In this document: positions 8,666 through 17,274 of the stretch, piece by piece
Layout: the number at the start of each line of letters is the position of its first letter
Position numbering within the stretch: the first letter of the stretch is position 1
From: Rhodoplanes sp963724735
Lineage (GTDB): Bacteria > Pseudomonadota > Alphaproteobacteria > Rhizobiales > Xanthobacteraceae
DNA: 64,000 nt
Assembly (NCBI GenBank): GCA_963724735.1
Contig: CAVRVX010000030.1
Coordinates: 9,239-73,238 of the forward strand
Direction: 5' to 3'
The notes under the pieces: generated by a model
The model's input: only the letters and a program-made list of their open reading frames with translations
Database searches by the model: none
Told to the model about the DNA's origin: nothing
Program-made: the position numbers and the translations under genes

Positions 8666-9471
8666 GCTTGGGATTTACGCGTGCCGTGCTTGGAATCGAC
8701 GCGGCATGGACCCCCAATCGGCCAAGCGGCGTCGCGCTTGCGGCCGAATGTGCCGATGGCTGGCGACTGCTTGCGGCTGAGGCGTCGTATCAGCGCTTTC
8801 AAGATCGAGCCGACGGTCATTTGTTTACGGGGCCCGCGTTAGGCTCACCACCTAATCCGCGTGCAGTGCTTACTGCGGCTTCTTCGCTGCTAAACGGAAA
8901 TTCCGTTGATCTGGTTGCTGTCGATATTCCGCTGGCACGCCAGCCGATAGTCGGGCGGCGTGCCTCTGACGACGCGGTCTCCAAGGCATACGGGGCTCGT
9001 AAGTGTGGAACGCACACTCCGAATGCCTCGCGCCCGGGCCGTATCAGCGTCGAGTTTAGGGAGGGCTTCGAGAAAGCAGGCTATCCCTTGCTGACAAGCA
9101 CAATCGAGCCCCCCGGTCTCATCGAGGTCTATCCTCATCCGGCGCTCGTGGAGCTGTCAGGCGCGTCAGAGCGCCTGCGGTACAAAGCCTCCCGGGCAAG
9201 AAGCTATTGGCCATCGACTACCCCAGCGGAGTGGCGTTCCCGGCTGTATTGCCAATGGCGCAAGATCGTGTCGTTGCTCGATCGAAAGATTGCCGGTGTG
9301 GCGAACCGCATGCTGAACCCAGACCTTAACGCGAAGGGCGCGGAGCTGAAAGCCTACGAAGACACGCTCGACGCCATCGTCTGTGCGTGGGTTGCAATTT
9401 GCGCGCTTGAGGAAAGAGCCAGGCCGTTCGGCGACGAGGACTCGGCCATCTGGATTCCGATTCGGAGCTAG
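8662..9471 (+). CDS. DUF429 protein, predicted RNase H-like nuclease
   Basis: 269 aa from GTG 8662, overlapping the glmM stop as GTGA; TTG 8668 is an alternative. Acidic residues sit where DUF429/RNase H-like proteins keep them: GIDAAW at the N-terminus, VAVDIPLAR near residue 95, the VYPHPALVEL element near residue 155, and EDTLDAIVCAWVA near the C-terminus. The family is predicted from structure to be an RNase H-fold nuclease, but no substrate is established. Base composition is less GC-rich than glmM, and linkage to glmM is not a standard arrangement, so it may have been acquired. Confidence 0.75.
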   Translation: MSLGFTRAVLGIDAAWTPNRPSGVALAAECADGWRLLAAEASYQRFQDRADGHLFTGPALGSPPNPRAVLTAASSLLNGNSVDLVAVDIPLARQPIVGRRASDDAVSKAYGARKCGTHTPNASRPGRISVEFREGFEKAGYPLLTSTIEPPGLIEVYPHPALVELSGASERLRYKASRARSYWPSTTPAEWRSRLYCQWRKIVSLLDRKIAGVANRMLNPDLNAKGAELKAYEDTLDAIVCAWVAICALEERARPFGDEDSAIWIPIRS

Positions 9472-9580
9472 GCTTTTGTCATAGCGCCGCACGCCGCAAT
9501 GCCTACCGGCTGCTCTGCCTCGAACTCTTGCCTCCGGCGTACCGCTACATACATCTGGCGCATTCCTCCCACGCGCCATT

Positions 9581-10336
9581 ATGACCGATACGCCCACCGC
9601 CATCGTCGTCGACCGCCTCGTCAAGGTGTACCAGAGCGGCACGGCGGTCGCGGGCGTGTCGTTCGCCCTGCCGGTCGGCTCGATCACTGGGCTGCTGGGC
9701 GGCAACGGAGCGGGCAAGACCACGACCATCGCGATGATCATGGGCCTCGTCACGCCGACCTCCGGCGCGGTCACGGTGCTGGGGGCGGAGATGCCGCGCC
9801 ACCGCTATCGCGTGCTGCACCGGATGAACTTCGAAAGCCCCTATGTCGAAATGCCCATGCGCCTGACGGTGCGGCAAAACCTGACGGTGTTCGCAAGGCT
9901 TTACGGGGTCGAGCGGATCGCCGAGCGGATCACGGAGCTGGCGGATGAGCTCGATCTTGGCGACCTGCTCCACCGGCCGACCGGCAAGCTCTCGGCGGGC
10001 CAGAAAACGCGGGTTTCCCTCGCCAAGGCGCTCCTCAACCGGCCGGAGGTGCTGCTGCTCGACGAGCCCACCGCCTCGCTCGATCCCGACACCGCCGACT
10101 GGGTGCGCGGGCATCTTGAACGCTACCGGGTCGAGCGCCGCGCCACCGTGCTGCTCGCCTCCCACAACATGGCCGAGGTCGAGCGCCTGTGCGAGCGCGT
10201 GATCATCATGAAACTGGGCAAGATCGAGGACGACGACACGCCCGCGGCGCTGCTCGCGCGCTACGGCCGGGCGACGCTGGAAGAGGTCTTCCTCGACGTC
10301 GCGCGCGGCCGGCAGAATCTGGAGGCCGCCCAGTGA
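9581..10336 (+). CDS. ABC transporter ATP-binding protein (ABC-2 export type)
   Basis: 251 aa. Walker A GGNGAGKTT is at residues 40-48, the signature LSAGQKTRVSLAKAL near residue 138, Walker B LLLDEPTASLD soon after, and a switch His in ASHNMAE. This is the cytoplasmic ATPase of an ABC-2 exporter; the close partner permease overlaps its stop by four bases (GTGA). Relatives include NodI/CcmA/YadG-type ATPases for drugs, polysaccharides or unknown cargo. No upstream substrate gene helps to define the cargo. Confidence 0.92.
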   Translation: MTDTPTAIVVDRLVKVYQSGTAVAGVSFALPVGSITGLLGGNGAGKTTTIAMIMGLVTPTSGAVTVLGAEMPRHRYRVLHRMNFESPYVEMPMRLTVRQNLTVFARLYGVERIAERITELADELDLGDLLHRPTGKLSAGQKTRVSLAKALLNRPEVLLLDEPTASLDPDTADWVRGHLERYRVERRATVLLASHNMAEVERLCERVIIMKLGKIEDDDTPAALLARYGRATLEEVFLDVARGRQNLEAAQ

Positions 10337-11151
10337 GCGCGCGCAATCCGGAAACGGGCATCTCCGTCTATCGCATTGCGGCGATGGTCGAGCGCTACTG
10401 GTATCTGCTGCGCTCGTCCTGGCCGCGCCTGATCGAGATCGTCTATTGGCCCGCGGTGCAGATGCTGACGTGGGGCTTCCTGCAGCTCTACGTGGCGCAG
10501 ACGGACAGCTTCTTCGCCCGCGCCGGCGGCACGTTCATCGGCGCCGTGCTCCTGTGGGACATATTGTTTCGCGGCCAGCTCGGCTTCTCGGTGTCGTTTC
10601 TCGAGGAAATGTGGTCGCGCAACCTCGCCAATCTGATGATGAGCCCGCTCAAGCCGGCGGAATTCGTCATTTCGCTCATGATCATGAGCGTGGTGCGGCT
10701 GCTGATCGGGATGATCCCGGTCTCGCTGTTGGCGATCGCCTTCTTCGGGTTCAACCTTTACGGCTTCGGGCTCGCGCTGGCGGCGTTTTTCGCCAATCTC
10801 ATCCTGACGAGCTGGGCGGTAGGGATTTTCGTCTCGGGCCTGATTATTCGGAATGGCCTGGGAGCGGAAAATCTCGCCTGGACCATCATGTTCATCCTTC
10901 TGCCGCTGACCTGCGTTTACTACCCCGTCGCGGTGCTTCCGACCTTCCTCCAATATGTCGCCTGGGCGCTGCCGCCCACCTACGTCTTCGAGGGCATGCG
11001 GGCGCTTTTGATCGAGCATGTTTTCCGCGCCGATCTGATGCTGCAAGCCTTTGCGCTGAATATAGTTTTCTTCACCGCGGGAGCGCTCGCCTTCCTCCAA
11101 TTGCTCAACAGCGCCCGCCGCCACGGCTCACTGTTGCAAACGGGGGAGTAG
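10333..11151 (+). CDS. ABC-2 family transporter permease
   Basis: 272 aa from GTG 10333, overlapping the ATPase stop as GTGA. It has six predicted membrane helices and the conserved ABC-2 segment near the C-terminus (LPPTYVFEGMRALL). It resembles NodJ/YadH permeases. With the preceding ATPase it forms a likely dimeric exporter of unknown substrate. The 3' end is overlapped by a leftover reading frame on the opposite strand, truncated by the neighbouring IS3 element. Confidence 0.9.
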   Translation: MSARNPETGISVYRIAAMVERYWYLLRSSWPRLIEIVYWPAVQMLTWGFLQLYVAQTDSFFARAGGTFIGAVLLWDILFRGQLGFSVSFLEEMWSRNLANLMMSPLKPAEFVISLMIMSVVRLLIGMIPVSLLAIAFFGFNLYGFGLALAAFFANLILTSWAVGIFVSGLIIRNGLGAENLAWTIMFILLPLTCVYYPVAVLPTFLQYVAWALPPTYVFEGMRALLIEHVFRADLMLQAFALNIVFFTAGALAFLQLLNSARRHGSLLQTGE

Positions 11152-11255
11152 GGCGTCCAGAAGCTTCGTGTTTAGGCCAGAGGCGGCGATGCGATCGGCG
11201 ATTTCGCGGCCGGGACCGCTGTTTTTCATCATCGCGTTGTACTGCGGCCCGGTTT
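11128..11255 (-). pseudogene. 3' remnant of a gene cut by the IS3 element
   Basis: On the reverse strand, ~42 residues just left of the IS inverted repeat read KTGPQYNAMMKNSGPG followed by REIADRIAASGLNTKLLDALL and a stop at 11128. The phrase looks like a genuine protein C-terminus, but I do not recognise it. Its upstream part would lie across the insertion, where the sequence right of the IS (12806-12840) does not obviously continue it, so DNA was probably lost or rearranged. Confidence 0.3.
11223..11237. repeat. 15-bp direct repeat left of the IS3 element
   Basis: TTTTCATCATCGCGT occurs here and again at 12826-12840, 20 bases to the right of the IS. It lies outside both inverted repeats and is too long and too far out to be a normal IS3 target duplication (3-5 bp). 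Confidence 0.5.
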
Positions 11256-11454
11256 TGAGACACCCGGCTGAGCTCATGTTGCCAGCCGTCGACCTCGGTG
11301 GCCGAGTATGGCTGGATGGCAGGTCCTGTAAAGGCGGTCCTGCGGCCCCCGCCTTCGGCGGCTGACGGCCTTGACAGGACCTGCCACCCAACCATCGTTT
11401 GCCACCAAGAATTCGACGGCCAGGAGCGGCTGAAGTGCACGCAAGCGCCCCTGC

Positions 11455-12369
11455 TCAGGCGGCCAACTTTAAATCGGCCGTTGTGTTCGGATCAAGCCTG
11501 CATTGATCGGCTCGCACCTGGGCTGGGGTACGATAGCCGTGCCGAGCGACGAGCCAAGTTTCGTTGTAGCGAGCCGCGAACTCGACGAGTGCGGCTCGCA
11601 GCTCTTCGATGGTGTCGAAGGTTCTCACCCACAGCAGGTTCTCTTTCAAGGTTCGGATGAAGCGCTCTGCGACGCCGTTGCCCTCGGGCTGTCGCACGAA
11701 GGAGGGCGAAGCTTCGATCCCCAGGCATTCGATCTCGTCCTGGAAATCGCCGGACATGTAGTTGGAGCCATGATCGTGACGCAGCTTCAATCCACACGCC
11801 ACCCCGGGCGCGATGGCTCCGAAGCAGCGATGCACCCCCTGGCGCACCGGCTCCAAGGCCTCGAAGCGATTGGCCGACCGCGATGCATGAATGCCAACGA
11901 CTTCCGAGTTGGCGTGTTCCACGGCGACGAAGACATTGGCTCGGCCTTCCCGGATGGTGATCGTCTGCGTCATGTCTGTTCCCCACATTTCATTGACCTT
12001 GTCGGTGATGATCGTCCCATCGTGTGGCTTGGTCTCGGTGCGTCCAACGCGGTGCGGCGCAAGCAGGCCGTTCTCGCGCATCACCCGTCGCACACGACGG
12101 GGGCTCGCGCGAACGCCAGCAAAGCGCAACCGCGCCCATAACTTGCGGTAGCCCTCGCCGTGAAGGCGGGAGGCGGCTATGTGCTGGCGGATATGCTCTG
12201 CCAGTTCCGCGTCCGAGCATGCGCCGACCGGACCAGGGCGACGGGCGATCGTGTTCGGCGGCGTCTCCTTGAGAGAGCGATAGACGCTGGCGCGCGAGAT
12301 CTTCCACACCCGCGCGACGCGCGCCATGCCATAACAGCGAGCCAAGGAGGGCGAGAGTGTCTGGCTCAT
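11455..12369 (-). CDS. IS3-family transposase OrfB (rve integrase core)
   Basis: 304 aa. The N-terminal ~110 residues are the HTH_21-like region (SRLHGEGYRKLWARLR, SPRRVRRVMRENGLL). The DDE core has Asp in EMWGTDMTQT, Asp in RHDHGSNYMS and Glu in NGVAERFIRTLKENL, with the usual DDE spacing and the Asn-Gly-Glu context. Its ATG overlaps the orfA stop as ATGA, so it is made by translational coupling rather than a -1 frameshift, which is less usual for IS3. All catalytic residues are present, so the element may still be active. Confidence 0.92.
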   Translation of the reverse strand: MSQTLSPSLARCYGMARVARVWKISRASVYRSLKETPPNTIARRPGPVGACSDAELAEHIRQHIAASRLHGEGYRKLWARLRFAGVRASPRRVRRVMRENGLLAPHRVGRTETKPHDGTIITDKVNEMWGTDMTQTITIREGRANVFVAVEHANSEVVGIHASRSANRFEALEPVRQGVHRCFGAIAPGVACGLKLRHDHGSNYMSGDFQDEIECLGIEASPSFVRQPEGNGVAERFIRTLKENLLWVRTFDTIEELRAALVEFAARYNETWLVARHGYRTPAQVRADQCRLDPNTTADLKLAA

Positions 12370-12767
12370 CGTCTCGACCTCCTGTGGGCCAAAGGGCGTT
12401 TACCCTCCAGCGCCTCGATCTTGGCGTAGAGAACTTCGTTGTCCATGGTGATCTCGCCCACCTTGGATTTCAGACGGGCGATCTCGTCGTCGCGGTCATC
12501 GCGTTCGCGTTCTTTCAGGGCTGTAGCCGCGCCTGCGAGCGCGCGCTCGCGCCACTCGCTGAGCCTGGCGATCGAGACAGTCGTCTCCCGCGCCACCAGT
12601 TCCAGCGGCTCGCCGCGCAACAGTCGCGCGACAATCGCCATCTTGCGCTGAACAGAAAAGCGCTTGGGGCCATTCCCGTCGACCCCCGAACCGCCCACGC
12701 CAGCTTTGGGGGAGCGCTCCGGCGCCCCTTCGGGCTTGCGACCGTCATCATTCGTCATGTGTAACAC
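12366..12767 (-). CDS. IS3-family transposase OrfA (HTH protein)
   Basis: 133 aa. It contains an HTH segment (VQRKMAIVARLLRGEPLELVARE) that binds the element ends, and a C-terminal heptad-rich coiled coil (DEIARLKSKVGEITMDNEVLYAKIEALEGK) that mediates multimerisation. A second start, MTNDDGRK, lies three codons in and is equally plausible. It overlaps orfB by four bases. Confidence 0.88.
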   Translation of the reverse strand: MLHMTNDDGRKPEGAPERSPKAGVGGSGVDGNGPKRFSVQRKMAIVARLLRGEPLELVARETTVSIARLSEWRERALAGAATALKERERDDRDDEIARLKSKVGEITMDNEVLYAKIEALEGKRPLAHRRSRR

Positions 12768-12825
12768 TCCGGTTGAGGTTCAATTTACCTCAGCCGGGTG
12801 TCTCAATTATCCGTGCCGCACCCCA

Positions 12826-12840
12826 TTTTCATCATCGCGT
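12826..12840. repeat. 15-bp direct repeat right of the IS3 element
   Basis: Second copy of the 15-mer found at 11223-11237. The pair brackets the IS3 element together with 18 bases on the left and 20 bases on the right. Confidence 0.5.
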
Positions 12841-12982
12841 CGACTAAGTCGCGACAATTTCTGTTGCGTAGCACAACAATTCTATTCCGGAGTTTCCCCA
12901 AGTAGCGACGGGCTGCATCATTGATCTAGAATAAAAAATATCATTGCAGCAGCGCTTAATATAAGTCGTTAGGAGTAAAATC

Positions 12983-14275
12983 ATGACCATCAGCGATATC
13001 GGCGGGCCGGCGCCTTTTGCAGGCAACGGCGACGTTGGCCTATCCTCTCCGCTCTATTGGCTGTACGAGATGACCCACGCGGCGCTCAATCCCTCGCGGG
13101 CCATCGCCGACGCGACGCGGCTCTATTTCAACAATCCCGCCAATCCACTTTCCCAGACGACCATCGGCAAGTCGGTGGCGGCCGCCTGCGAGCTGTTTGA
13201 GCGCGCGACCCGCCGCTACAGCCAGCCGGAATGGGGGATCAGCGAGACGGTGGTGGGCGACAAGACCGTGCCGGTCCGCATCGAGGCGGTGTGGGAGCGG
13301 CCGTTCTGCCGGCTTCTGCATTTCGATCGGGCGGTGGGATTCGACCATCGGCCGGACCCGCGCGTGCTGATCGTCGCGCCCATGTCCGGGCATTACGCCA
13401 CGCTTCTGCGCGGAACTGTGCAGGCGATGCTCCCGGATCACGACGTCTACGTCACCGAGTGGGTCGATGCCCGCATGGTCCCAATCAACGAGGGACCCTT
13501 CGATCTCGACGACTATATCGACTACCTGATTGCGATGCTGCATCTGCTCGGCAGCGACACGCATGTGATCGCCGTGTGTCAGCCCTCCGTCGCCGTGCTG
13601 GCGGCGATTTCGCTGATGGAGGCGAACGGCGACGACCACGTGCCCGAGTCGATGACCCTGATGGGCGGCCCGGTCGACACGCGCGTCAGCCCGACGGCGG
13701 TCAACAAGGTTGCGGAAAAACGCGGCATCGAGTGGTTCCGACGAAACGTCATCACCAAAGTGCCGTTCCCCAATCCGGGCGCCATGCGCGACGTCTATCC
13801 CGGCTTCCTCCACCTCAACGGCTTCATGTCGATGAACTTCGATCGGCATATCGAGGCGCACGGCAAGCTGTTCATGCATCTGATCAAGGGGGACGGGGAT
13901 TCGGCGGCGGCCCATCGCGGTTTCTATGACGAGTATATGGCGGTCATGGACCTTGCCGCCGAGTTCTATCTGCAGACGATCGATACCGTGTTCATCCGCC
14001 ACGCTTTGCCGACCGGCCAGATGATGCATCGCGGCTATCGGGTCGACCCGGGCAAGATCAAGCGCGTCGCTTTGATGACGATCGAGGGCGCGCATGACGA
14101 CATCACCGGTCCCGGTCAAACGAGAGCCGCGCACGATCTCTGTCCCAACATTCCCGAGCATCGGCGGGCGCACTGGATGCAGCCGGGCGTCGGCCATTTC
14201 GGCGTGTTCAACGGCTCGCGCTTTCGCGCCGAGGTCTTGCCGCGCGTCAGCGCGTTCATCCGCGCACACGACTGA
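12983..14275 (+). CDS. phaZ: intracellular polyhydroxybutyrate depolymerase
   Basis: 430 aa, typical for the intracellular PhaZ family. The alpha/beta-hydrolase core has a Cys nucleophile in VCQPS (Cys199), replacing the usual lipase-box Ser as in characterised intracellular PhaZ enzymes. A His near the C-terminus (GVGHFGVFNGSRF) completes the charge relay. It mobilises stored PHB granules to 3-hydroxybutyrate or oligomers. AGGAGT precedes the ATG by 7 bases. The AT-rich 140-base leader between the IS3 element and the start contains TTGCAGCAGC near 12943, reminiscent of PhaR-type sites, but this is too weak to annotate separately. Confidence 0.93.
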   Translation: MTISDIGGPAPFAGNGDVGLSSPLYWLYEMTHAALNPSRAIADATRLYFNNPANPLSQTTIGKSVAAACELFERATRRYSQPEWGISETVVGDKTVPVRIEAVWERPFCRLLHFDRAVGFDHRPDPRVLIVAPMSGHYATLLRGTVQAMLPDHDVYVTEWVDARMVPINEGPFDLDDYIDYLIAMLHLLGSDTHVIAVCQPSVAVLAAISLMEANGDDHVPESMTLMGGPVDTRVSPTAVNKVAEKRGIEWFRRNVITKVPFPNPGAMRDVYPGFLHLNGFMSMNFDRHIEAHGKLFMHLIKGDGDSAAAHRGFYDEYMAVMDLAAEFYLQTIDTVFIRHALPTGQMMHRGYRVDPGKIKRVALMTIEGAHDDITGPGQTRAAHDLCPNIPEHRRAHWMQPGVGHFGVFNGSRFRAEVLPRVSAFIRAHD

Positions 14276-14337
14276 GCCGATCAGGCATCTCGATTGGAGC
14301 GCGCGCCGGTTGCGCGGGCGCGATGATTTTCTATTGC

Positions 14338-15322
14338 TTAATCCGGCAGTCGGAACCAGTCCGCGATGTAGCGGTTCGCGCGAATGCGCCTGCGATGATT
14401 TGGCTTGTCGTAGACAATGAGGATTCCATCCCCGCCCTGATATTTGAGGCAGCATATTCCTTCCGGCTTTTCCCCGTCGCTTGTCCAGTCGTCAAGGATC
14501 GGTTCGTCAAGGTCCTGCACGGCGTCGGTTGCGCGCGGCCTCCAGCGATGAATGCGGAATGGCCCGACGGCCGAGCTGACTGGTCCGGCGAGCACGAGGA
14601 GGTCGCTTCCAAAATGGGCGAGATCGCGAACTCCCAAACCGCCGAGGTTCAGGAAGTGGATCACCGGCTCATCGCCGCCAATGCGAAGCGCGTCTTTAAT
14701 CGGGACCTCTATCACGACGGCGAAGCTGTCGATCAAGGGGCCGCGCAAGCCGAGCATGATTTTGTCTTTGACGATCACCATGCCTTCGATGTCGAGGCCG
14801 TTCTCTTTGCTCGGCAAATTTATGAAATCGGAAAGAAAGGGGTTTTTCGCCAAGCGCTCGCGTAAGCTTCCCTTGCCTTCAAACGGTAGCGTTTGACCCG
14901 CAGCAACGAGCGCGCCGCCGTTCCCCTTCAGGTCGATGCTCCCGAACAGGCATCGGCTTCGCCGCGAAACAATGTCCGGTTTGAGGACACTTGGCGTGTC
15001 CTTATCCGGCTTTTTCCGCACCCGGCAATGAGAGCCGCAGACCCACAACCGTCCGTCGGCAATATCGATCGACTCGATATCGGTTTCTTCGCTGTCTTTT
15101 CGGCCCGGAATGTCTTTGAATACGTCGTCGAGACAAATCTGCCGATGAAACCGATATCGGTCGCCGTCGATTTTGAGGCACTCGACCGTGCGCCCCCTCA
15201 TCGCTCGCCGTCCACAAGTATTTCCCGTTGCCGACGACGGTCGACAAATTGTCGAGGAGCTCCGGCGTCTCCGCCGCCTCCGCATAGTCGAGCACAATCG
15301 ATTCGAAATGCCGCGCCGACAT
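14338..15322 (-). pseudogene. DUF3616-type protein with a homopolymer frameshift
   Basis: The natural start MSARHFESIVLDYAEAAE (15322) runs in one frame to about 15198. The remainder (TVECLKIDGDRYRF to the end at 14338) is in another frame. The switch coincides with a run of five Cs on the plus strand (15193-15197); four would restore a single ~328-residue protein. The body has the repeated DIESIDIADGRLWVCGSH and LDIEGMVIVKDKIMLGLRGP phrases of DUF3616 beta-propeller-like proteins. It is either a genuine recent pseudogene or a one-base read error. The function of the family is not established. Confidence 0.7.
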
Positions 15323-15437
15323 CGTGCATCCCTCCTGCCGCTTTGATCTTTGGAAACCTACGGCATTCGCTCTGAGGTTGCCTAGTCTGAATTCTTCTCC
15401 CGCGTTTGTTCTGGCTAAGGGGAATCGGGTGAAGGAC

Positions 15438-15716
15438 TTATGCGGCGAGGAGGCTTGCGAGGAAGTCGTCGTCCCATGCGGCGGTTTTGCGCCTGAGGCG
15501 GAGCGAATCTTTGCCGGGGGCTTTTCGGATCAGGTTGTGGGCAAAGTGTTTGAGGGTTGTGAAGTTGGCGGGCGCATGATCGGTGCGGATGCGGCATTCA
15601 TCGTCGCGGAACACCATGTCCATCACCCAGTGCAGGCTGTTTTCGATCGCCCAATGACTTCGGATGACGGGGCCGAGCTGGCTTGCGAGACTTGTCAGCG
15701 AAGTGATGTATACCAG
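15438..15716 (-). pseudogene. ISAs1-family (H-repeat) transposase, C-terminal remnant
   Basis: The reverse strand reads YITSLTSLASQLGPVI, then RSHWAIENSLHWVMDMVFRD, then a C-terminus ending DDDFLASLLAA at 15438. This is the classic end of ISAs1/H-repeat transposases (R-HW-IEN-LHWvLD). An in-frame stop lies just upstream near 15719, so the N-terminal two thirds are missing. Confidence 0.8.
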
Positions 15717-15807
15717 TTAATGAGATGACCCGAAAATCCTATGGGTTGATGACGCGGATATTGTCGATGACCGAATTAGAAAGGTCTGAACAATTCCCGG
15801 GACCTGT

Positions 15808-16107
15808 TCACGCAAAAAACTGAGCGACGCATCGGCGAACTGGGCGCAAGTTGCGATAGCACTTGTTGTGAGTGACGTTTCTGTGCATGAGGCCCCATAA
15901 CCGTTCGATCGGGTTCAAGTGCGGGCAATACGTTGGGATGAAGTGCAGCTTGATGCGTCGTCCCGGCAGGGCCAACCATTCCTGCACGAGCTTGGCATGA
16001 TGATAACGCGCGTTGTCCAAGAAAACATGGATGAGCGCCAACATCGGATAGAGCGCCTCGATCGATTGCAGCAGCCTGATCGTCGAGGCTGGCCGCCGAC
16101 AAGCTCG
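15808..16107 (-). pseudogene. IS630-family transposase, C-terminal remnant
   Basis: The reverse strand encodes ASTIRLLQSIEALYPMLAL, then VFLDNARYHHAKLVQEWLAL, then FIPTYCPHLNPIERLWGLMH. These are the second Asp (LDNARYHHA) and the Glu (LNPIERLW) of the IS630 DDE_3 domain. Everything N-terminal of this is absent or scrambled near 16107-16146, where an IclR-type gene starts. The remnant ends in a stop at 15808. Confidence 0.8.
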
Positions 16108-16109
16108 GC

Positions 16110-16832
16110 GTGTCGGCGGCAGCTCGACCGTCCACCGGCTGTTCAAGCTATCGCTATTTCCAGCGGCTCACCAAGGTCGGGCTCATCAGCCCGGTGTCGA
16201 GCGCGGGCTATACGCTGGGCCCTGCGATCATCCAGATGGATCGGCAAATCCAGATCAGCGATCCGATGCTGAACGCCGCGCGCGGCGTCATGGCGGAGCT
16301 GATCGAATATGCGGCGGAGGGCTCGGTCATCCTGCTCTGCCGCCTGTTCCATGATCGCGTGATGTGCATGCACCAGGTGATGGGGCAGGGGCCGCAATCG
16401 CCGGTGAGCTACGAGCGCGGCCGGTTGATGCCGCTATTCCGCGGCGCGACCGCGCGAATCATTCTCGCCCATCTGCCGACGCGTAATTTGAAGACGCTGT
16501 TCGCGCGCAGCGCCGAGGAGATCGCTTCGGCCGGCCTCGGGCACGATTGGACCGAGTTCCGACGCAACATGGTCGATCTCCGCCGCGCTGGCTTTTGCAT
16601 CAGCCGCAGCGAGCTCGACCCCGGCCGCGTCGGCGTCGCCGCGCCGATCTTCAATCACGAGCGCGCGGTGCTCGGCAGCCTCAGCTTCGTGCTGCCGGAG
16701 GCGCGCGCGCACGACACGCTGATCGGACGCCTCGCGCCCCTGACGGTTGCGGGCGCCCGCGAGATCGAGCGCGCCATGATGCGATCCACCATCACAAGAC
16801 CGAGTTCGGCGCGGGTGAAACTGGCACGGTAA
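16110..16832 (+). pseudogene. IclR-family transcriptional regulator lacking most of its HTH domain
   Basis: From about 16150 the sequence is a good IclR protein: the end of the wing (SSYRYFQRLTKVGLISP, then GYTLGPAIIQM) is followed by the IclR effector domain with RLMPLFRGATARIILAHLP and AAPIFNHERAVLGSLSFVLP. The front of the winged helix is missing where the IS630 remnant begins, so DNA binding is probably lost. It lies directly upstream of the SCP2-like / molybdopterin transhydroxylase genes, and IclR proteins often control aromatic catabolism, so it was probably their regulator. An ATG at 16110 could still give a 240-residue fusion product. Confidence 0.7.
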
Positions 16833-16860
16833 GGGCTTGCAGGCCCGGTTGGGAGGAACC

Positions 16861-17274
16861 ATGAGCGTTGCGTCAAAAAAACCGGAACCCCGACTGTCAA
16901 TCGCAAAGGCCAAGGCGCAGCTCGCGACGAAGATCTCGCCGCCGGCGTTTCAAACCATTCTCTGGACGCTCGGTCAGATGCTGATCGCGACCGCGATCTT
17001 CTACCCGCAATTCCGCATGCGGTTGAAGGAGCGCAATATCGTCGCGCAGATCAAGGCGCGCGACGAAAATATCGGCCGCTGGTTCGAATTCCGCGGCGGA
17101 CACGTGCGCTCGCGCCACGGCCACCACAAAAAGCCCGACATCACGCTTGCGTTCAAGAACGCCGCCCTCGGCGTGCAGCTGCTGACGCCGCCGATCAACT
17201 GGCTGAACCAGGTCAACGCGCAGAAAGACTTCAAGCTCACCGTCGACGGCCCCGAGGACCTGACAAATCAGTAA
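16861..17274 (+). pseudogene. SCP2-like N-terminal domain severed from the molybdopterin subunit
   Basis: 137 codons with a GGGAGGA element 5 bases before the ATG. The segment KKPDITLAFKNAALGVQLL and the following QKDFKLTVDGPEDL resemble the strand-helix end of an SCP2 sterol-carrier-like domain. The frame closes six bases inside the IS630 element. Removing the IS joins DLTN in frame to NWFAQTLMMMQSVGYKMG on the right side, so the ancestral gene apparently encoded SCP2-like domain plus molybdopterin subunit in one protein of ~1,020 residues. It may now make only a short stand-alone protein. The SCP2 label is tentative; the in-frame continuity is seen directly. Confidence 0.6.

Larger units (their letters stand above)
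11256..12805 (-). mobile_element. IS3-family insertion sequence, apparently complete
   Basis: About 1,550 bp bounded by perfect 17-bp terminal inverted repeats, TGAGACACCCGGCTGAG at 11256-11272 and its complement at 12789-12805. It carries orfA and orfB on the reverse strand. No short target duplication is visible at the immediate borders (GGTTT left, ATTAT right). The element lies between the ABC exporter and phaZ. Confidence 0.85.

Noticed and set aside
10261..11124. 287-codon reverse-strand frame opposite the ABC permease
   Set aside because: Shadow of the permease gene; charged, motif-free translation while the plus strand shows six membrane helices.
12806..12982. PhaR operator upstream of phaZ
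   Set aside because: A single GCAGCAGC-like stretch near 12943 is too short and unsupported to call an operator.
13040..14455. A 471-codon reverse-strand frame opposite phaZ
   Set aside because: Shadow frame; phaZ on the plus strand carries all family motifs.
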